Shown here: positions 35,627 through 48,300 of the stretch, one piece after another
Layout: each line of letters starts with the position of its first letter
Position numbering within the stretch: position 1 is the first letter of the stretch
Assembly: GCA_028015205.1 (NCBI GenBank)
Contig: CM051517.1
Location: 42,977,135-43,041,134, forward strand
Direction: 5' to 3'
DNA length: 64,000 bases
Origin: Mytilisepta virgata
Lineage: Eukaryota; Mollusca; Bivalvia; Mytilida; Mytilidae
Notes under the pieces: model-generated
The model's database searches: none
What the model was told of the DNA's origin: nothing
The model's input: the letters and a program-made list of their open reading frames with translations, nothing else
Made by a program: the position numbers and the translations under genes

Positions 35627-38600
35627 ATGACATCTTTAGATGATCTCTTCAAACAAATCATCCATACAGAACGACGAGCACAACGAAGAAAGAATTTTTT
35701 ATATGAAAGTAATTTTTATTATTTTTCTAAAAGTGCTGTATGAGCAAAGTCCGTCTTTATTTCCATTTTGCTCAAGGATTTAAATTATACTTGTTTCGAT
35801 GAACTTCTGTTAAGGTATTATTATAAGATATTATATGCTTAATAAATAAAAAAAAAGAGTGGAAAGAAATCATTAATTCTACATTAGCATCCAGTATTGT
35901 AATAGACATTTTGATTTTGTTAATCTGTATATAAGTATAACATCAATATTGACTATGCCAACTCTAAATAAAATTTACTGACTTATACTTACTTTATTTA
36001 AAAAAAAATTCTATTCATGTTGAATCATTTAAGTAATACCTTTGTCCTTTCTAGTTGCCTATAGTCTTGATGAGTAGTAAGTCATTTATAAAAATTGTCC
36101 CTAATCATACACGCATATACCATATGTGATGAAATATTTCTTCCTATATAATATATCTTCCATGGAAATTTTATTATGTGATATTTTTTCCATATGGAAA
36201 TATTTTAATGTAATATTTTATCCATTACCATAATAAAAATACTATGGTAATGGAAAAAATATTACATAAAAGTATTTCCATATGGAAAAAATATCACATA
36301 ATAAAATTAACAACTGATAATTATAGTTTATCCAATGGAATTAATATTATGACCAGCGGAAATTATATTATAACTAATGGTTATTATATTTTATCGAATG
36401 GAAATAATAGTATGACCAGCGGAAATTATATTATAACTAATGGTTATTATATTTTATCCAATGGAAATAATAAAATGGCCACCAGAATTTATATTATAAT
36501 ATATGGTAATTATATTTTATCCAATGGAAATAATAAAAAGGCCACCGGAATTTATATTATAACAAATGGTAATTATATTTCATCCGTTATAAATATTATT
36601 AACATTGAGAATTTATAACTGTCTGCAATGTTATGAACAGAATGATACATTTGCATGATGTTGCCTGGCTATATATTTTAAAAGTGAGTAATATGTACAT
36701 ATTAACTTAAACTGTATTTCATAAGAATCACTCTCCATACATAATTGTTCCTTTTCATTCTAATACTTTGTTTATTCTTCCTTTACTCTTCATGGACATC
36801 TCGATCTTCAATTTTATATCTATTAATTTTAAAATCTATAATATACATTAAAATATTCTTACCTTTAATTGCATAAGTTCCATCGTTAATGTATTCAAAT
36901 ATTTTATTATATTCAACACCATCCATTCTAAAACACTGCACCCACAAAATCTCAGGTAAATCATGTGTCTAATTATTTACAAGTAAAAAATATCTCAGGT
37001 AAGTCATGTGACATTGGTCATGGAAAATAAATTATGATACATACTCCATGATATTATTTCTGGGTTATAAGGAATAAATATTATAAGGTCATGGAAAATA
37101 TCTTATGATACATACTCCATAATATTATTTCTGGACTATACGGAAAAAATATTACAAAGGTGGAATAATTATTATATAATAATATTTCTGTAGAAATTTT
37201 ATTTTTTATAATATTTTTTCTATAAGGAATAAATATTATACGGAAGAAATATACATTCACACCATACAGTGTCTGAACATATCTGAATGCTGAGACAATT
37301 CACTTTTGACCGACTGTTGCGTTTCAGTAAACTTAGTCAGCAAGCTTACTGTATATTAAATATTGCACTTCTAAAATTTACTCTGATATAATAGCAACAA
37401 TCAACCAAAAAATATTCATGTACTGCAGAAGCTTTAAAATGATAGTATCCTACAAAGAAAAATGCTGTAGGTATGGAGTAAAACTACATAAATCATGATT
37501 ATATAGCCTGGCTTTGATCATAAGTTTTGATGAGATCTTTTGCCTAATCTATAGTTCTGATTCAATATAATCTTGGAGAAAACAAAATATATTGTGTTAA
37601 ACTTTTAAATATGTAGCAGAGTTTAGTTTTGTGAGATAACTCTTGATTTTCAGATACAATATATATACATGAACTTTATTCCTATACTGCTTTCAGATTT
37701 CTTTGGATTTTGTTACAAAAAATATTTCATTTAGTTAAGATTTACTTACAGGCACCACTTTATCAAAAGATAAAAAATATTTTTTTTATAGTAAAGTCCA
37801 ATGTCCAGCAATTAAAAGACAAGATAAAAGACACAGAGAAGGAATGCATTTGTCTTCAGGGACAGTTAGCAGCAAAGGTAAGAAGGGATAGTTGTAACAT
37901 ATCAGCATTATAGCAGTATTTAAGACTGCTTTTTTCAGCAGTTTTTTTATGTCCTGAATTGTCCTATGCTTTTTCTGCTGTCAAATCATAGAGCAGAAAT
38001 ATCTGAAAATACTGTTTTATTCTCAGTAAAATGACAATTGATGTTGTTTTAGGGTACTGAGGTAAAAAAAGGCTCCTGAAACCATGACACTTAAATGTTT
38101 TGTCATTTTCCAATGCCAAGTAAAATTTTTAATGTGTTAGGCCATGCATAATACAAATACATGCACACATACACACACACATATATATATATATATACAT
38201 ACACCATGCATAATACAAATACACACACATAAATATATGACACTTAAATGTTTTGTCATTTTCCAATAACAAGTAAAATTTTTAATCTGTTAGGCCATGC
38301 ATAATACAAATACATGCACACATACACACACACATATATATATATATACATACACCATGCATAATACAAATACACACACATAAATATATGACACTTAAAT
38401 GTTTTGTCATTTTCCAATGCCAAGTGAAATTTTTAATGTGTTAGGCCATGCATATATATATATATAGGTTCAACAATTAAATGAAGATGAACTTGCTAGT
38501 AAATTGCTACAAAATAAAGAAAAGGCACTCACTGAACAGCTCAATGTTCTTAAACATGAAAAGCAGGAACTGAAAGGTCAAGTTGTGAGTACAAAGTATT

Positions 38601-41600
38601 ATATTATACCAGAGATCAGTTTTTTGCAGTGTGAATATTGAGACTGAATATTCATAAGACAAGATTAATTATAATATAATTTCTCTAAAGATTTTGTAAA
38701 TGTATAATGGAATAATATTACAACAGATTCTGAAATCAAATTCAAATCTTATAAGAAAATGTAAGGATATGGGACATGCATCAATGAAACAACATTCCAT
38801 CAGATTAAACACAGAAAAAAGACTGAGGAAATCTAGTGGTAGGTTCGAGCTTTAAACAGAAACAGACCTACCCACAAGACAAGCACTAACTGATGGTGTC
38901 AAAAATATAAATTTTTGTATCATTTAGTGATATCTATTGCAAAATTTAAACATATAATTTATTTTCAAATCTGTTAGTGTTTTAATCTATTGAACAGTAT
39001 ATGATATAGTCAATGAAATTGAATGGATTTTTTTCTCCTGAAACAAAATAACCCATCAAAATGTTGATAATACAACAGTCAGTTGAAGGTAAAACTGTTT
39101 AAAATTTATATTTAAATGTCCTGGATTTTCTTTGCCCAAATATATTTGCAAAACTGTAAATACAACTAAATATATGTTTTAAATAAAAATGTTTACATTG
39201 TACAAATTATTAAACTCGATATACTTATTCATCAGTTTAAGTTACCGAATTGTCAGTCAGATTTAAAATTAGTATAATCTTTTGATATTGGTATTTGAGT
39301 TATTTCCCTTGATTTTTATTTCCATTTTAGCAAGGTCCTTGTTCCTATCCTATTAGTTTAGTTTAGTTTAAACAATATTTATTCAAATATGCATGTGTTT
39401 ACAAAAATATATTATACAAAATGTGAAAAATCAAAATACAGTGATTCAGAAACGAGAGAACTTATATAAATTTGTCTCCCTAAAAAAACTTTGTATAGAT
39501 TGAAACAGTAAAAACTATTGAATACATGTATGTTGATATGATTCAGATGAAAATTGCGATCATTTGTTTGTTAATCCCTCTGTGGCCTACCAGTCCTGGA
39601 CCTCATCCATGATCAAATTGTCAACTCTACAGTTGATATTAAAAGTTTGTTATGATAATAATACCCTATTGACCCATCAGCATTTTGAAATATGAATTTA
39701 TGGTCAATTTTGAAGTTAAAATGATAATGTAAAACTAGATGTGTTGATATTCTTACACTGACCACACTGACCAGTGTTTGTTATGTAATTTTTAGAATGA
39801 TATGTTATTAAAGAAGAATGATGAAACGGAAACATTTTGTTCTGAAATAGAAGATTTTATGAATGAGTACAGTCTCATAAGTGACGGCCAGTTGATCAGA
39901 GAAAATGAAGCAAGACAAACAATAACAGTCCTGAAAGACAAACTTGATCAGCTGAAGCAAGGTATTATATAATCAAATGGAAAACGTAAGCTAGCTTCAT
40001 TCAGCATTCCTTTGTTATGATACTTAAGCATGATTTTTTATACTTTTGAGATAATCATGCAGATTAAGGCAGTCTGTGCCTTTAGCTAATAGCCTGATGC
40101 CTAGGTCTAGTGAAATATGCTTCTGGCTAATAAAATTATACCTCACTAGTCTGTCTGTGTTATTGAAAACATTTTTCTTCTAATTCATTCAGGTTTTGTA
40201 AAATTTTTGCTCCAAATAGATCTAGTATATGAAAAACTTTCTGGTACAGATCAACTGTAATGGTTTCAAATGAGAACACGTACATTTATTTTCATTTTAA
40301 AATCTTGTTTCATGTAATTTATTTTTGGATATATTTGAATCTATTTGATGTAACTTTTAAATTTTCAAGGAGATGCCATTAAGGCCAACTAAAATTAATT
40401 AGTAGATTTTCATCCAACTTTTTGAAAAAAATGGGGCGGGTGGGAGGATTTTATTTTTTATTTTTATTTCATATGAAACTATTTTGTAAGGTGTTGTTAA
40501 TATGTAAACGTTATAAAATGGCTTATATATGTTTTTATTCCAGAAACATGCACAATAGAAAATTCAACTCCAATCTCTGCAGACTTAAACTGACCAAAAG
40601 ACATCTAAAGGTCACAAAAATAGTCGAATCACGAAAACCATGTTGAATTGTTACAGGAAGTTAACAAAAAATGAAATTATTGACACGGATACCGGTAACG
40701 GAGATGAACTAAATCCGGAAATCGTAAATTTTAGAAAATAAAAAAAATCGGGGCGGCACGATTTTCGAGGGGCGGGCGGGGATGAAAATCTATCAATTAA
40801 TTTTAATTGGCCTAACCCAGATTTTTATTTTTGTTCAGTAAACTTCTTTTTTAAATAATCTTGAATGAAACTAAATGTTTACAGAAAAACAAACATTTTA
40901 AAAGTATGGTCTATATGCATTACATAGTCTCATACCAGGTATTTCTATTTATTAGTAATACAGACTCTTAAGTATGTGAAAATCATAAAACTACGAATAA
41001 TATTCACAGTATACAAGGTATAATTAAAGAGGTATTTGGATTTCAATGGTTTCAGATTTTTGTAAAAGTTTACAGACAGACTGACAACAGAATTATGTGA
41101 GACGGACATGCAGACAATGGACGACAATAGCTCACTTGGATCTTTGGTCAAGGTGAACAGCTATAAAATCATCCATTTATGATATCTTAAGTTATTTTTC
41201 TGCCAGAGTTTGTTTCTTCAAAGTTTATTTGGTAATCAGTTCATTCTTATTTCTTCTTTGTATAGAAAGCTCTAAATACAAAGAAAAGAAGATGATGATG
41301 TCTGATCTGAAAGATAAATTAAATCAGCTAGAAGATGAAAAGGTTGAACTTGAGAAACAGATCACTGGTAAAATAAAACATATTCCTTTGGTTTTTCTTA
41401 GATGGCTATTGGTTTTAGCATTTTAATTATTTTAAGTTTGATTCTTGAATTTTACCATAAGCACTGATCCTGAGACATGTTTTTTTTTAAATCTGTTAAT
41501 ATAATTTAAAGTTGTTGTCATAGAATGTTCAATTCATTGCTTTGTTGTTTATCTAAATACAAGTATGAATCTAAGTAAATTTTTATAATTTTATCTTTCA

Positions 41601-44239
41601 TTTTTTAATTTTTATGAAAAACATTTTTTATATTTCAAACAAAAGGATGAAATAAAATAATCAATGACATGCATGTTCTTTGCTCAAAATAGGAACAAAC
41701 AATTCATAAACATCTCAATTCTCCTATAAATCCCTAATGAAAGGAAGGAATATTGATTCATTAACAGAACAAAATTGTCAGGTGAATGTAGTATTGTTAA
41801 GGCATAAATTTACAGATGCAAGTATTACTGACAATCTTCAATGTTTACAATAATTCCAATGCACTACATGATGTCATAGAATAAAATTAAAATTATAGTT
41901 TTATTTATTAATATTGAATTGTTCCTGTTGTTATATTTACAGTACTGAATAATGGCCTTGAGCATAAGTTTTATTTAATACATTGAACTTGCTAATGTTT
42001 TTTAAAATATTTTCCTTATCTGAAAATATCAACATGACATCTCTCTTTGGCCCTACTTTTGTACTGTGTTCCCATATGTATCATTTCAGATCTCACTTGT
42101 AAGCTGCAAGAAGAGAAACAGGTCACAAAGGAAAAGGAAAATGCTTTAAAATCACCAAGTCAAAATTCTGAGTTTATGAGGTATTTTTCTTCATATATCA
42201 AGTAAATTTAATCTTTATTGTCAGAAGTAGATTATTTTCATTGTAAAGATTCCATATTCCTAGTTTTTTAGTTATCTATAGGTTAACACGAGATAATGAA
42301 AAAAAAAGAACAGACATAACTTTTCAATGACAAATCACCACATTCCTTGTTACAATACTACAAAAACTACAAAAATGGGAGACAATTTTTCAAAAACTGT
42401 CAATCTGAAATTTTTAACATTGATTAGATTCACTCAAAATTATTTCAGATGTGCCAATTTGCATTTGATATAAACAAAAACATTGTCTAAGAAAACACAC
42501 TTTGTGTCTTATTTAAAGATTGCAAGAACAACTTGATTGTCTGAAAGCTGAAAATTTAGAAGAGAAATGCAATAAACTGCAGAGAGAAATGTGGAAGCTT
42601 CAACAACAATGCTGGCAAAAACATGTAAAAGAGAAGCAAAAACAACAAGATCTGAAGAGAGAAACTCTCAGACAGGAAACTAAGGTAAATAATTTAATAT
42701 TTGATATAATGTGTCATTTTTATAGGCAACCATCTCATAGACTAAAGGTGTCTTTTCTACAATTACGTCACAAGGGGAATTCCTACATTTTAAAAGTTAA
42801 AACAACTATAAAATTATAAGGATTGACTGTAATTTGGTTTTCAGTCTATCTGAAATAGCCTCAGTGCACACGTCATTTTATGTATTGTACATCAGGTGAT
42901 TGATTTTATTTCTTCATAGAATGAAAAAAAATAAAAAGCCAATCCTTAAATAATTGCCTGCAAAAAAGATTGTTTAAACTGATGTTAGTCTTCTTTTATT
43001 GAACTGAGTAAGCTTTTATCCTTTCATTCGTACATTACATATATACATATTGCATTAATTGTAGAGAACACAGATGAACGCATTTTTTGTCCAATCTTGA
43101 AATAACATGACAGAAATGAACATTCCAACAGTGTTCAAATTTTCTAAAACATTTGGTCTTCATTCTTCACAGTGTGGCATGATCCATGCAACAGTGAAAT
43201 AAATTTTTGAGCAGTTAGTTAAACGATTGCTTTGTTATATAGTTTTGTTGCATGTTTTTAAAACACATTGTAGAGCTTTCCCTAGACCAATTTAGCATGG
43301 CCCTGCACCATGCCTCCATCTTCAAGCACCATGCTGCCCTCATCATGAATTTTACAATGTGCCCCCAGGTAGCCAAACTTAACCTTCAATTTTGAGTTTA
43401 ATCTTATCTTTTTGAAACTGATTTGCATTGAATCAAGTACAGGCTGTTGTGTTGTCACACTTTTATGACACTTTTACACCATCAAACTAGGGTAAAGGCT
43501 GTTTATTACAGGTTTTGATAAATATACTGCCCTCAAGTCAAGGTGGGGTGCCCCCAATATTATCTTTTTTAACCACTGAGTGCCTTCAAAATACGACATT
43601 TACCATGCCTGCACAAATTACTGGGGAAAGCACTACATTGGATAATGAAATATACAACCTCTTACTGAAAGGTATAAATGTACTTATAAAGTAATATATT
43701 GTAGAAATCAGAACCAGTATCAAACAGATTACAATTAACCAACTTTATTCCCGATAACAGAAGTGGAAAGGTATCACTATAAGATCATATTAAAATGTAA
43801 ACTAAGATATCCCTGTTTATGTGTATTATTTTTTTACCTGCCCTAATAAAGAGTTACAACCAGAGTTCATTTTGTAGAAACTGAATAACAGAAGTATTTC
43901 ATGAGATAAGTTGCAATTTGTATCTTTTCTAACTCTCAAGCTGGTCAATTAGTCCATAGCACTGCTTTTACCAAGCAACAACTGGTCTGATGGGTAACTC
44001 CTGCAGGAAAAAGAAGAGTGAATCATGCTAATATGAATGAATGCTAGATATTTTAGAAAAAATCAATTACCTTATACAGAAACTGATTGATTCCATGAAC
44101 TAATTGCAGATCTGTTTGTAGTTTTTTTTTCTATTGACTTTTTCAACAGGTAGATGAACTGACAAATCAGGTACTTCAAGACATACTTACTGATGAATTT
44201 AATCAGATCAGCTGTCAGAAGTCATTGTTCAAAAAATAG
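35627..44239 (+). CDS. CCDC172: CCDC172-like coiled-coil protein
   Basis: Eight exons: 35627-35708, 37792-37877, 38468-38584, 39796-39961, 41266-41367, 42090-42180, 42519-42684, 44150-44239. They sum to 900 nt, 299 residues, with every phase consistent and all GT-AG. The start MTSLDDLFKQIIHTE aligns with the remembered start of vertebrate CCDC172, and KVQQLNEDELASKLLQNKEK also matches. From about residue 28 onward the protein is almost entirely Lys/Glu/Leu/Gln-rich coiled coil, with no enzymatic motif. The vertebrate protein is about 258 residues and is tied to the sperm flagellum midpiece and tektin-2, so a flagellar role is likely. The ATG is chosen because it opens the family N-terminus and lies 275 bp from the divergent gene. 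Exon structure is confident; the orthology call relies on memory. Confidence 0.85.
36120..37260. repeat. Long palindrome plus 63-bp and about 70-bp tandem repeats in CCDC172-like intron 1
   Basis: 36169-36232 pairs with 36243-36308: arms of about 65 bp built of TTTTTTCCATATGGAAATAT and TTATCCATTACCATA, with a loop near 10 bp. To the right, a 63-bp unit (ATGGAAATAATAAAATGGCC onward) repeats four times to about 36600. The unit length is a multiple of three, so it leaves a chance 124-codon open frame with repeats such as GNYIITNGYYILSNGNN. At 37000-37180 a roughly 70-bp unit (CATGGAAAATA...CTCCAT.ATATTATTTCTGG) occurs twice. No sign of real coding. Confidence 0.75.
38085..38467 (+). repeat. Two and a half copies of a 152-bp tandem repeat with CA/TA microsatellites
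   Basis: ATGACACTTAAATGTTTTGT starts units at about 38085, 38237 and 38389. Each contains AGGCCATGCATAATACAAAT and CA/TA tracts. The third unit is cut in its TA tract, which runs directly into the exon 3 acceptor (ATATATAG). Confidence 0.85.
39350..39660 (-). mobile_element. Possible non-LTR retrotransposon 3' UTR remnant
   Basis: Read on the minus strand it ends AATAAATATTGTTTAAACTA followed by AACTAAACTAA, an AATAAA-bearing LINE-like terminus with a simple-repeat tail. No coding remains. It lies in CCDC172-like intron 3. Confidence 0.3.
40379..40815. mobile_element. 437-bp MITE with about 35-bp terminal inverted repeats
   Basis: Left GGCCAACTAAAATTAATT.. AGATTTTCATCC and right GGATGAAAATCT..AATTAATTTTAATTGGCC are inverted, with G/C-rich subterminal stretches (GGGGCGGGTGGGAGG and GAGGGGCGGGCGGGG). 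TA or TTA flanks both ends. Frames inside are accidental. In CCDC172-like intron 4. Confidence 0.75.
41040..41166 (+). mobile_element. Decayed 3' end of the hairpin-ended family
   Basis: GTTTCAGATTTTTGTAAAAG, then diverged GACGGACATGCAGACAATGG and AATAGCTCACTTGGATC...GGTCAAGGTGAACAGCT. The hairpin and outer AGCT arms are still traceable. Same orientation as the other copies; sense with respect to the CCDC172-like gene. Confidence 0.6.
43273..43633. mobile_element. 361-bp MITE with TA target site
   Basis: GAGCTTTCCCTAG at the left end pairs with CTGGGGAAAGCAC at the right end (11 of 13), and TA lies immediately outside both. TIR plus TA suggests the Tc1/mariner superfamily, inferred. No coding. 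In CCDC172-like intron 7. Confidence 0.6.
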
Positions 44240-44755
44240 GTATGTGCACAGAATCCTGACAGAATGTAGGATCGCTATGTTTCGCTTCCACGACAAAATT
44301 CGCAGGATCAACAAAAATGTTTGAAAAGTAATGTCACTCCACAGGGACAGGTTACCAACTATGGCTCTACCTTAAAGATTATTTGTTTTTTTTAACTGGA
44401 TTTTCCAATGAACCAAAAAAAATCCTGATTAGGAGTTTGACAAAGTAAAATAGTCAGGCAGCTCCAAAAGAAATACAGGATAATTTAGTTTGTTGTCATT
44501 TTGACCGTTCATTTTTTGTTTTAATTTCAGACATTACTTTCAAGAACACTTCCAATATCATTTCATTGTTATATTTCTAATAGTGGCAATTACTTTTTTA
44601 ATATCATACTTTTAACTACAGAGAAAGGTGTCATACTACTTTTTGAAGTGTTGCATTCATGGAATTTTTGCCCTGAGCCAATTTACTATATATGATACAA
44701 GAGCAAATATATCTTTACAAGAAAAATAAGACATCTAATTTCTGTCAATTTGCAG

Positions 44756-44808
44756 GTATTAAAGGGAGGTTATCCCAGAGAATACGTTAATAATTGATGA
44801 CAAAAAAG
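44756..44808 (+). other. Possible alternative or untranslated 3' exon of the CCDC172-like gene
   Basis: A good acceptor (ttgcag) precedes 44756 and a donor (AAAAAAG/GTAATT) follows 44808. The CCDC172-like stop codon at 44237-44239 is itself followed at once by GTATGTG, a usable donor. If exon 7 were spliced directly here, frame would give VLKGGYPREYVNN and a stop. A further acceptor lies at 44851-44854. This is a splice-site reading only; no expression evidence is available. Confidence 0.35.
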
Positions 44809-44890
44809 GTAATTATTGAATCTACATGTAACTTATTATCTTTTATATTTGCAGGACCTAACTGTTTAATAGACCAGATAAAAGACAAAA

Positions 44891-45244
44891 ATGACAAGAT
44901 GTTTTATTTATGATCAAATATTAAATTTGTCAATCCTTTATCTAATGATTAGTTCATTGCATTCCCTAATGGAATTTGTGATAACATACCTAGCCAGTGT
45001 TGACATTATGGTTATCTGTTTGAGTGTAGCAACTCTATTCCTCAAAGATTACCATCAAGACTATTACTGTCATAAGTGGTTTAGTCCAGCTGTTACTTGG
45101 CCTGTTTGGGTCATTAGTCACAATTCTACTTCTCTTCACTATAACCTTTTGAAAGGGGTCTTCCAAATTCTTGTTGGTTACTTGCTTCTTTTCTTATTAT
45201 ACAATTACATACAAGAATACATTCTTCTCTCTAATAGTACCTGA
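44891..45244 (+). CDS. Unrecognised 117-residue hydrophobic reading frame
   Basis: ATG to TGA, downstream of the CCDC172-like gene and following a possible acceptor at 44854. The product is strongly hydrophobic with about three candidate membrane spans (roughly residues 12-33, 36-50 and 90-110), one HNSTS sequon, and clustered aromatic residues near 60-75. I do not recognise it. The base composition resembles nearby noncoding DNA, so a chance frame is quite possible. Confidence 0.2.
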   Translation: MTRCFIYDQILNLSILYLMISSLHSLMEFVITYLASVDIMVICLSVATLFLKDYHQDYYCHKWFSPAVTWPVWVISHNSTSLHYNLLKGVFQILVGYLLLFLLYNYIQEYILLSNST

Positions 45245-45349
45245 GGTATGAGCTTGGAAGTTAACTTCAAAACAAGCATGCAGATGGCAGTAGAAGAATC
45301 ATTCTCTACTTTGTAGCTCTAAGCCATCTAAAAATAAGTAAAAAAAATC

Positions 45350-48300
45350 AACTAGAGGCTCTCAAGAGCCTGTCTTGGGCAGGACTAAGTGTTGTAGTCA
45401 ATTTGGCTGGGTTTCTATAGGGTTCTATACTAAACTAAGTTTGGCTGTGGCAGCCATCTTGGTTGACCGTCCAGATCAATGGACACATTTCTGAATGAGA
45501 ACCATCTAAGGACCTTTACTACCAAGTCTTGTTCAAACTGGCTAAGTGGTTTCAGACGAGAAGATTTTTAAATGAATTTTCCTATAGAGTCCTATATTAA
45601 ACCAAGTTTAGCTGTGGCGGCCATCTTGGTTGACAATCCGGGTGATTGGACACAATTCTGAAAGAGGACCATCTAAGGACCAATGCTGCCAATTTTAGTT
45701 CCAATTGGCTCGGCTCAGTAGTTTCAGACGAAAATATTTTTGAGTGAATTTCCCGTAGGGTCCTATGTTAAAGTAAGTTCGGCTGTAGCGGACATCTTGG
45801 TTCACAGTCCACAAAATCAGACACATTTTTTAAAGAGGACCTAAGGACCACTGCTGCCAAGTCTGGTTCCAATTGGTCAAGTGATTTCAGACAAGGAAAT
45901 TTTTCAATGAATTTTCCGATAGGGCCCTATATGTTAAACTAAAATTGGCTGTCACGGCCATCTTCGTTGACATCTGGGTGATGGAACACAATTCTGAAAG
46001 AGGACCATCTAAGGACCATTACTACTAAGTATAGTTCTTATTGGCTTAGTGAAGATTTTGGAGTGAATTTCCCATAGGGTCCTATGTTGAACTAAGTTTG
46101 GCTATGGTGGCCATCTTGGTTTACAGTCCACGAAATCCAACAAATTTCTGAAAGAGGTCCTACTAAGGACCATTGCTGCCAAGTCTGGTTTCAATTGGTC
46201 ATTTGGGTTCAGACAAGATTTTTTAATGAATTTTCCAATATGGCCTTATATAACACTTAAGTTCATTATGGTGGCCATCTTGTTTGATAGTCTGGTTCAT
46301 CGGATACAATTCTGAAAGAGGACCATCGCTACCAAGTCTAGTTCTAATTGGCTTAGTGGTTTCAGACAAGATTTTCAAATGAATTTTCCTATAGAGTCCT
46401 CTGTTAAACTAAGTTCAGCTGTTGTGGCCATCTTGGTTAACAGTCTGGGTCATCAGACATATTTCTGAAAGAGAACCTCCTAAGGACCATTACTGCCAAG
46501 TTTGGTTCCAACGGGCTCAGTAGTTTCATGGAAGATTTTTGAAATTCATCCCCCCTTTCTTTCTATTTTTAGTAACAGCAGCCATGTCAGTTGGAAGTCA
46601 GGGATGCTGGACATAATTTTGAAAGTGGGCCACCCAAGGACCATTCCACCAAAGTTTGGTCCTAATTGGCTCAGTGCTTTAAGAGAAGAAGATCTTTAAA
46701 GGAAAGTTTATACCAAACGCCGTCTTTAAAGGGCAAAAACTCCTATAAGAGATCAGTCAATGATTTTGGTCATGTTGACTTATTTGTAGATCTTACTTTG
46801 TTGAAAATTTCTGCTGTTTATAGTTTGTCTTTATACAGAATGTAATAATATTCAAGATAATAAAATATAACTTCAAAATTTCCTTAAAATTAACAAGTCT
46901 GTTTTGCTCTAAATGCTTTAGTTTTTGAGATATAAGACAACAAGAGGCTCTCAAGAGCCTGAATTGCTCACCTGGCAAACAATGACTATAAACTAAATTA
47001 ATATATTAATGTTTTTTTGTAATTTAAACTGAGTATTTAAGGTCACATAAAATGCTGAAAATACCTTTAAAAGCCTTTCAAGAACCTCTGGAAAGAAATG
47101 GGCATGAGTTCTCCCTATGCTTGATTAAGATACAGTCATGGTCAATCTGATGATTCACAATACAAAATACAAGCTTTAATTCATCTTCAAATACAAGTAT
47201 AAATCTTTTGGTCTATATGTTGTCTTCATTTTTAAAATGTTTGAAAGAAGTTATGTAAAAATTGTGGGTTAAGGCTTTTTATTGTACTTGAAAAGGAAAT
47301 ATTGCAGGAACAATCATGCTAAGTTTCATCCAAATCCCCCTAGTAGTTTCAGAGGAGATGTTTGAAAATTTGTTAACAACGATGATGACAGACACCAAGT
47401 GATGGCAATTAAAAGCATATTATGAAGTTTAATCATTGTTATACAACATTCTCATCATCACCATTCACTAAGGATACCATGTTTACTTTAAAAACCAAAT
47501 ATTGTTGAAATCTGAGCAAGTGTAAAAAATGGCGGGAAAATGGCAGCCATTTTAAAAATGGCCATCCAAAACAAACTTTCATCATCACCATTCAACTCGG
47601 GATACCATGTTTGCCATCAAAGTAGCTTTCATCTTCATTTTATTTCTATAATTCAGGAAAAAATAGCAAAAAACAGCATTTTGACTCCTATGTTCTATTT
47701 TTAGTAAGGGCGGACATGTTTTTCGACCAATCCAAAATCCAAGCATTAACTTTTTGCAGGATACCCTAAGGAACAATCTTACCAAGTTTCATTTGATTTT
47801 GAATAGTAGTTTCAGAGAAGAAGATTTTTGAAATAATAACATAAAAAAAAGCCAATAATGTCAAAAAGGGCAATAACTCTAACATCAGTTGACAGATTTT
47901 CACGAAAATCAGCACACAGGTAGCTCTCATCATGCTGAACACTTTCAACCTGCCAGAATTTGCGGTAACCTGATGATTTTCGAGATATTTGCGAAAAACT
48001 GTTGTTTGACCCCTATGTTCTATTTTTAGTAACAGTGGCCATGTTTTTCGACGGATCAAAAATCGAAGCATAAACTTTGTGCAGGATACACAAGGAACAA
48101 TCATGCTAAGTTTTGTCCAAATCCATTCAGTAGTTTCAGAGGAGAAGATTTTTGAAATAATAACATAAAAACAAATTTACACGCAATCAAAAGCTTTTTT
48201 TCATTTTCTACAGTTTGCCATCTATAAGGCATCAACAGTTATTTTGACATTTAAGGGACAAACTTTAACTCCTAAAGGGCTCATTTAAACATTTTGCAAA

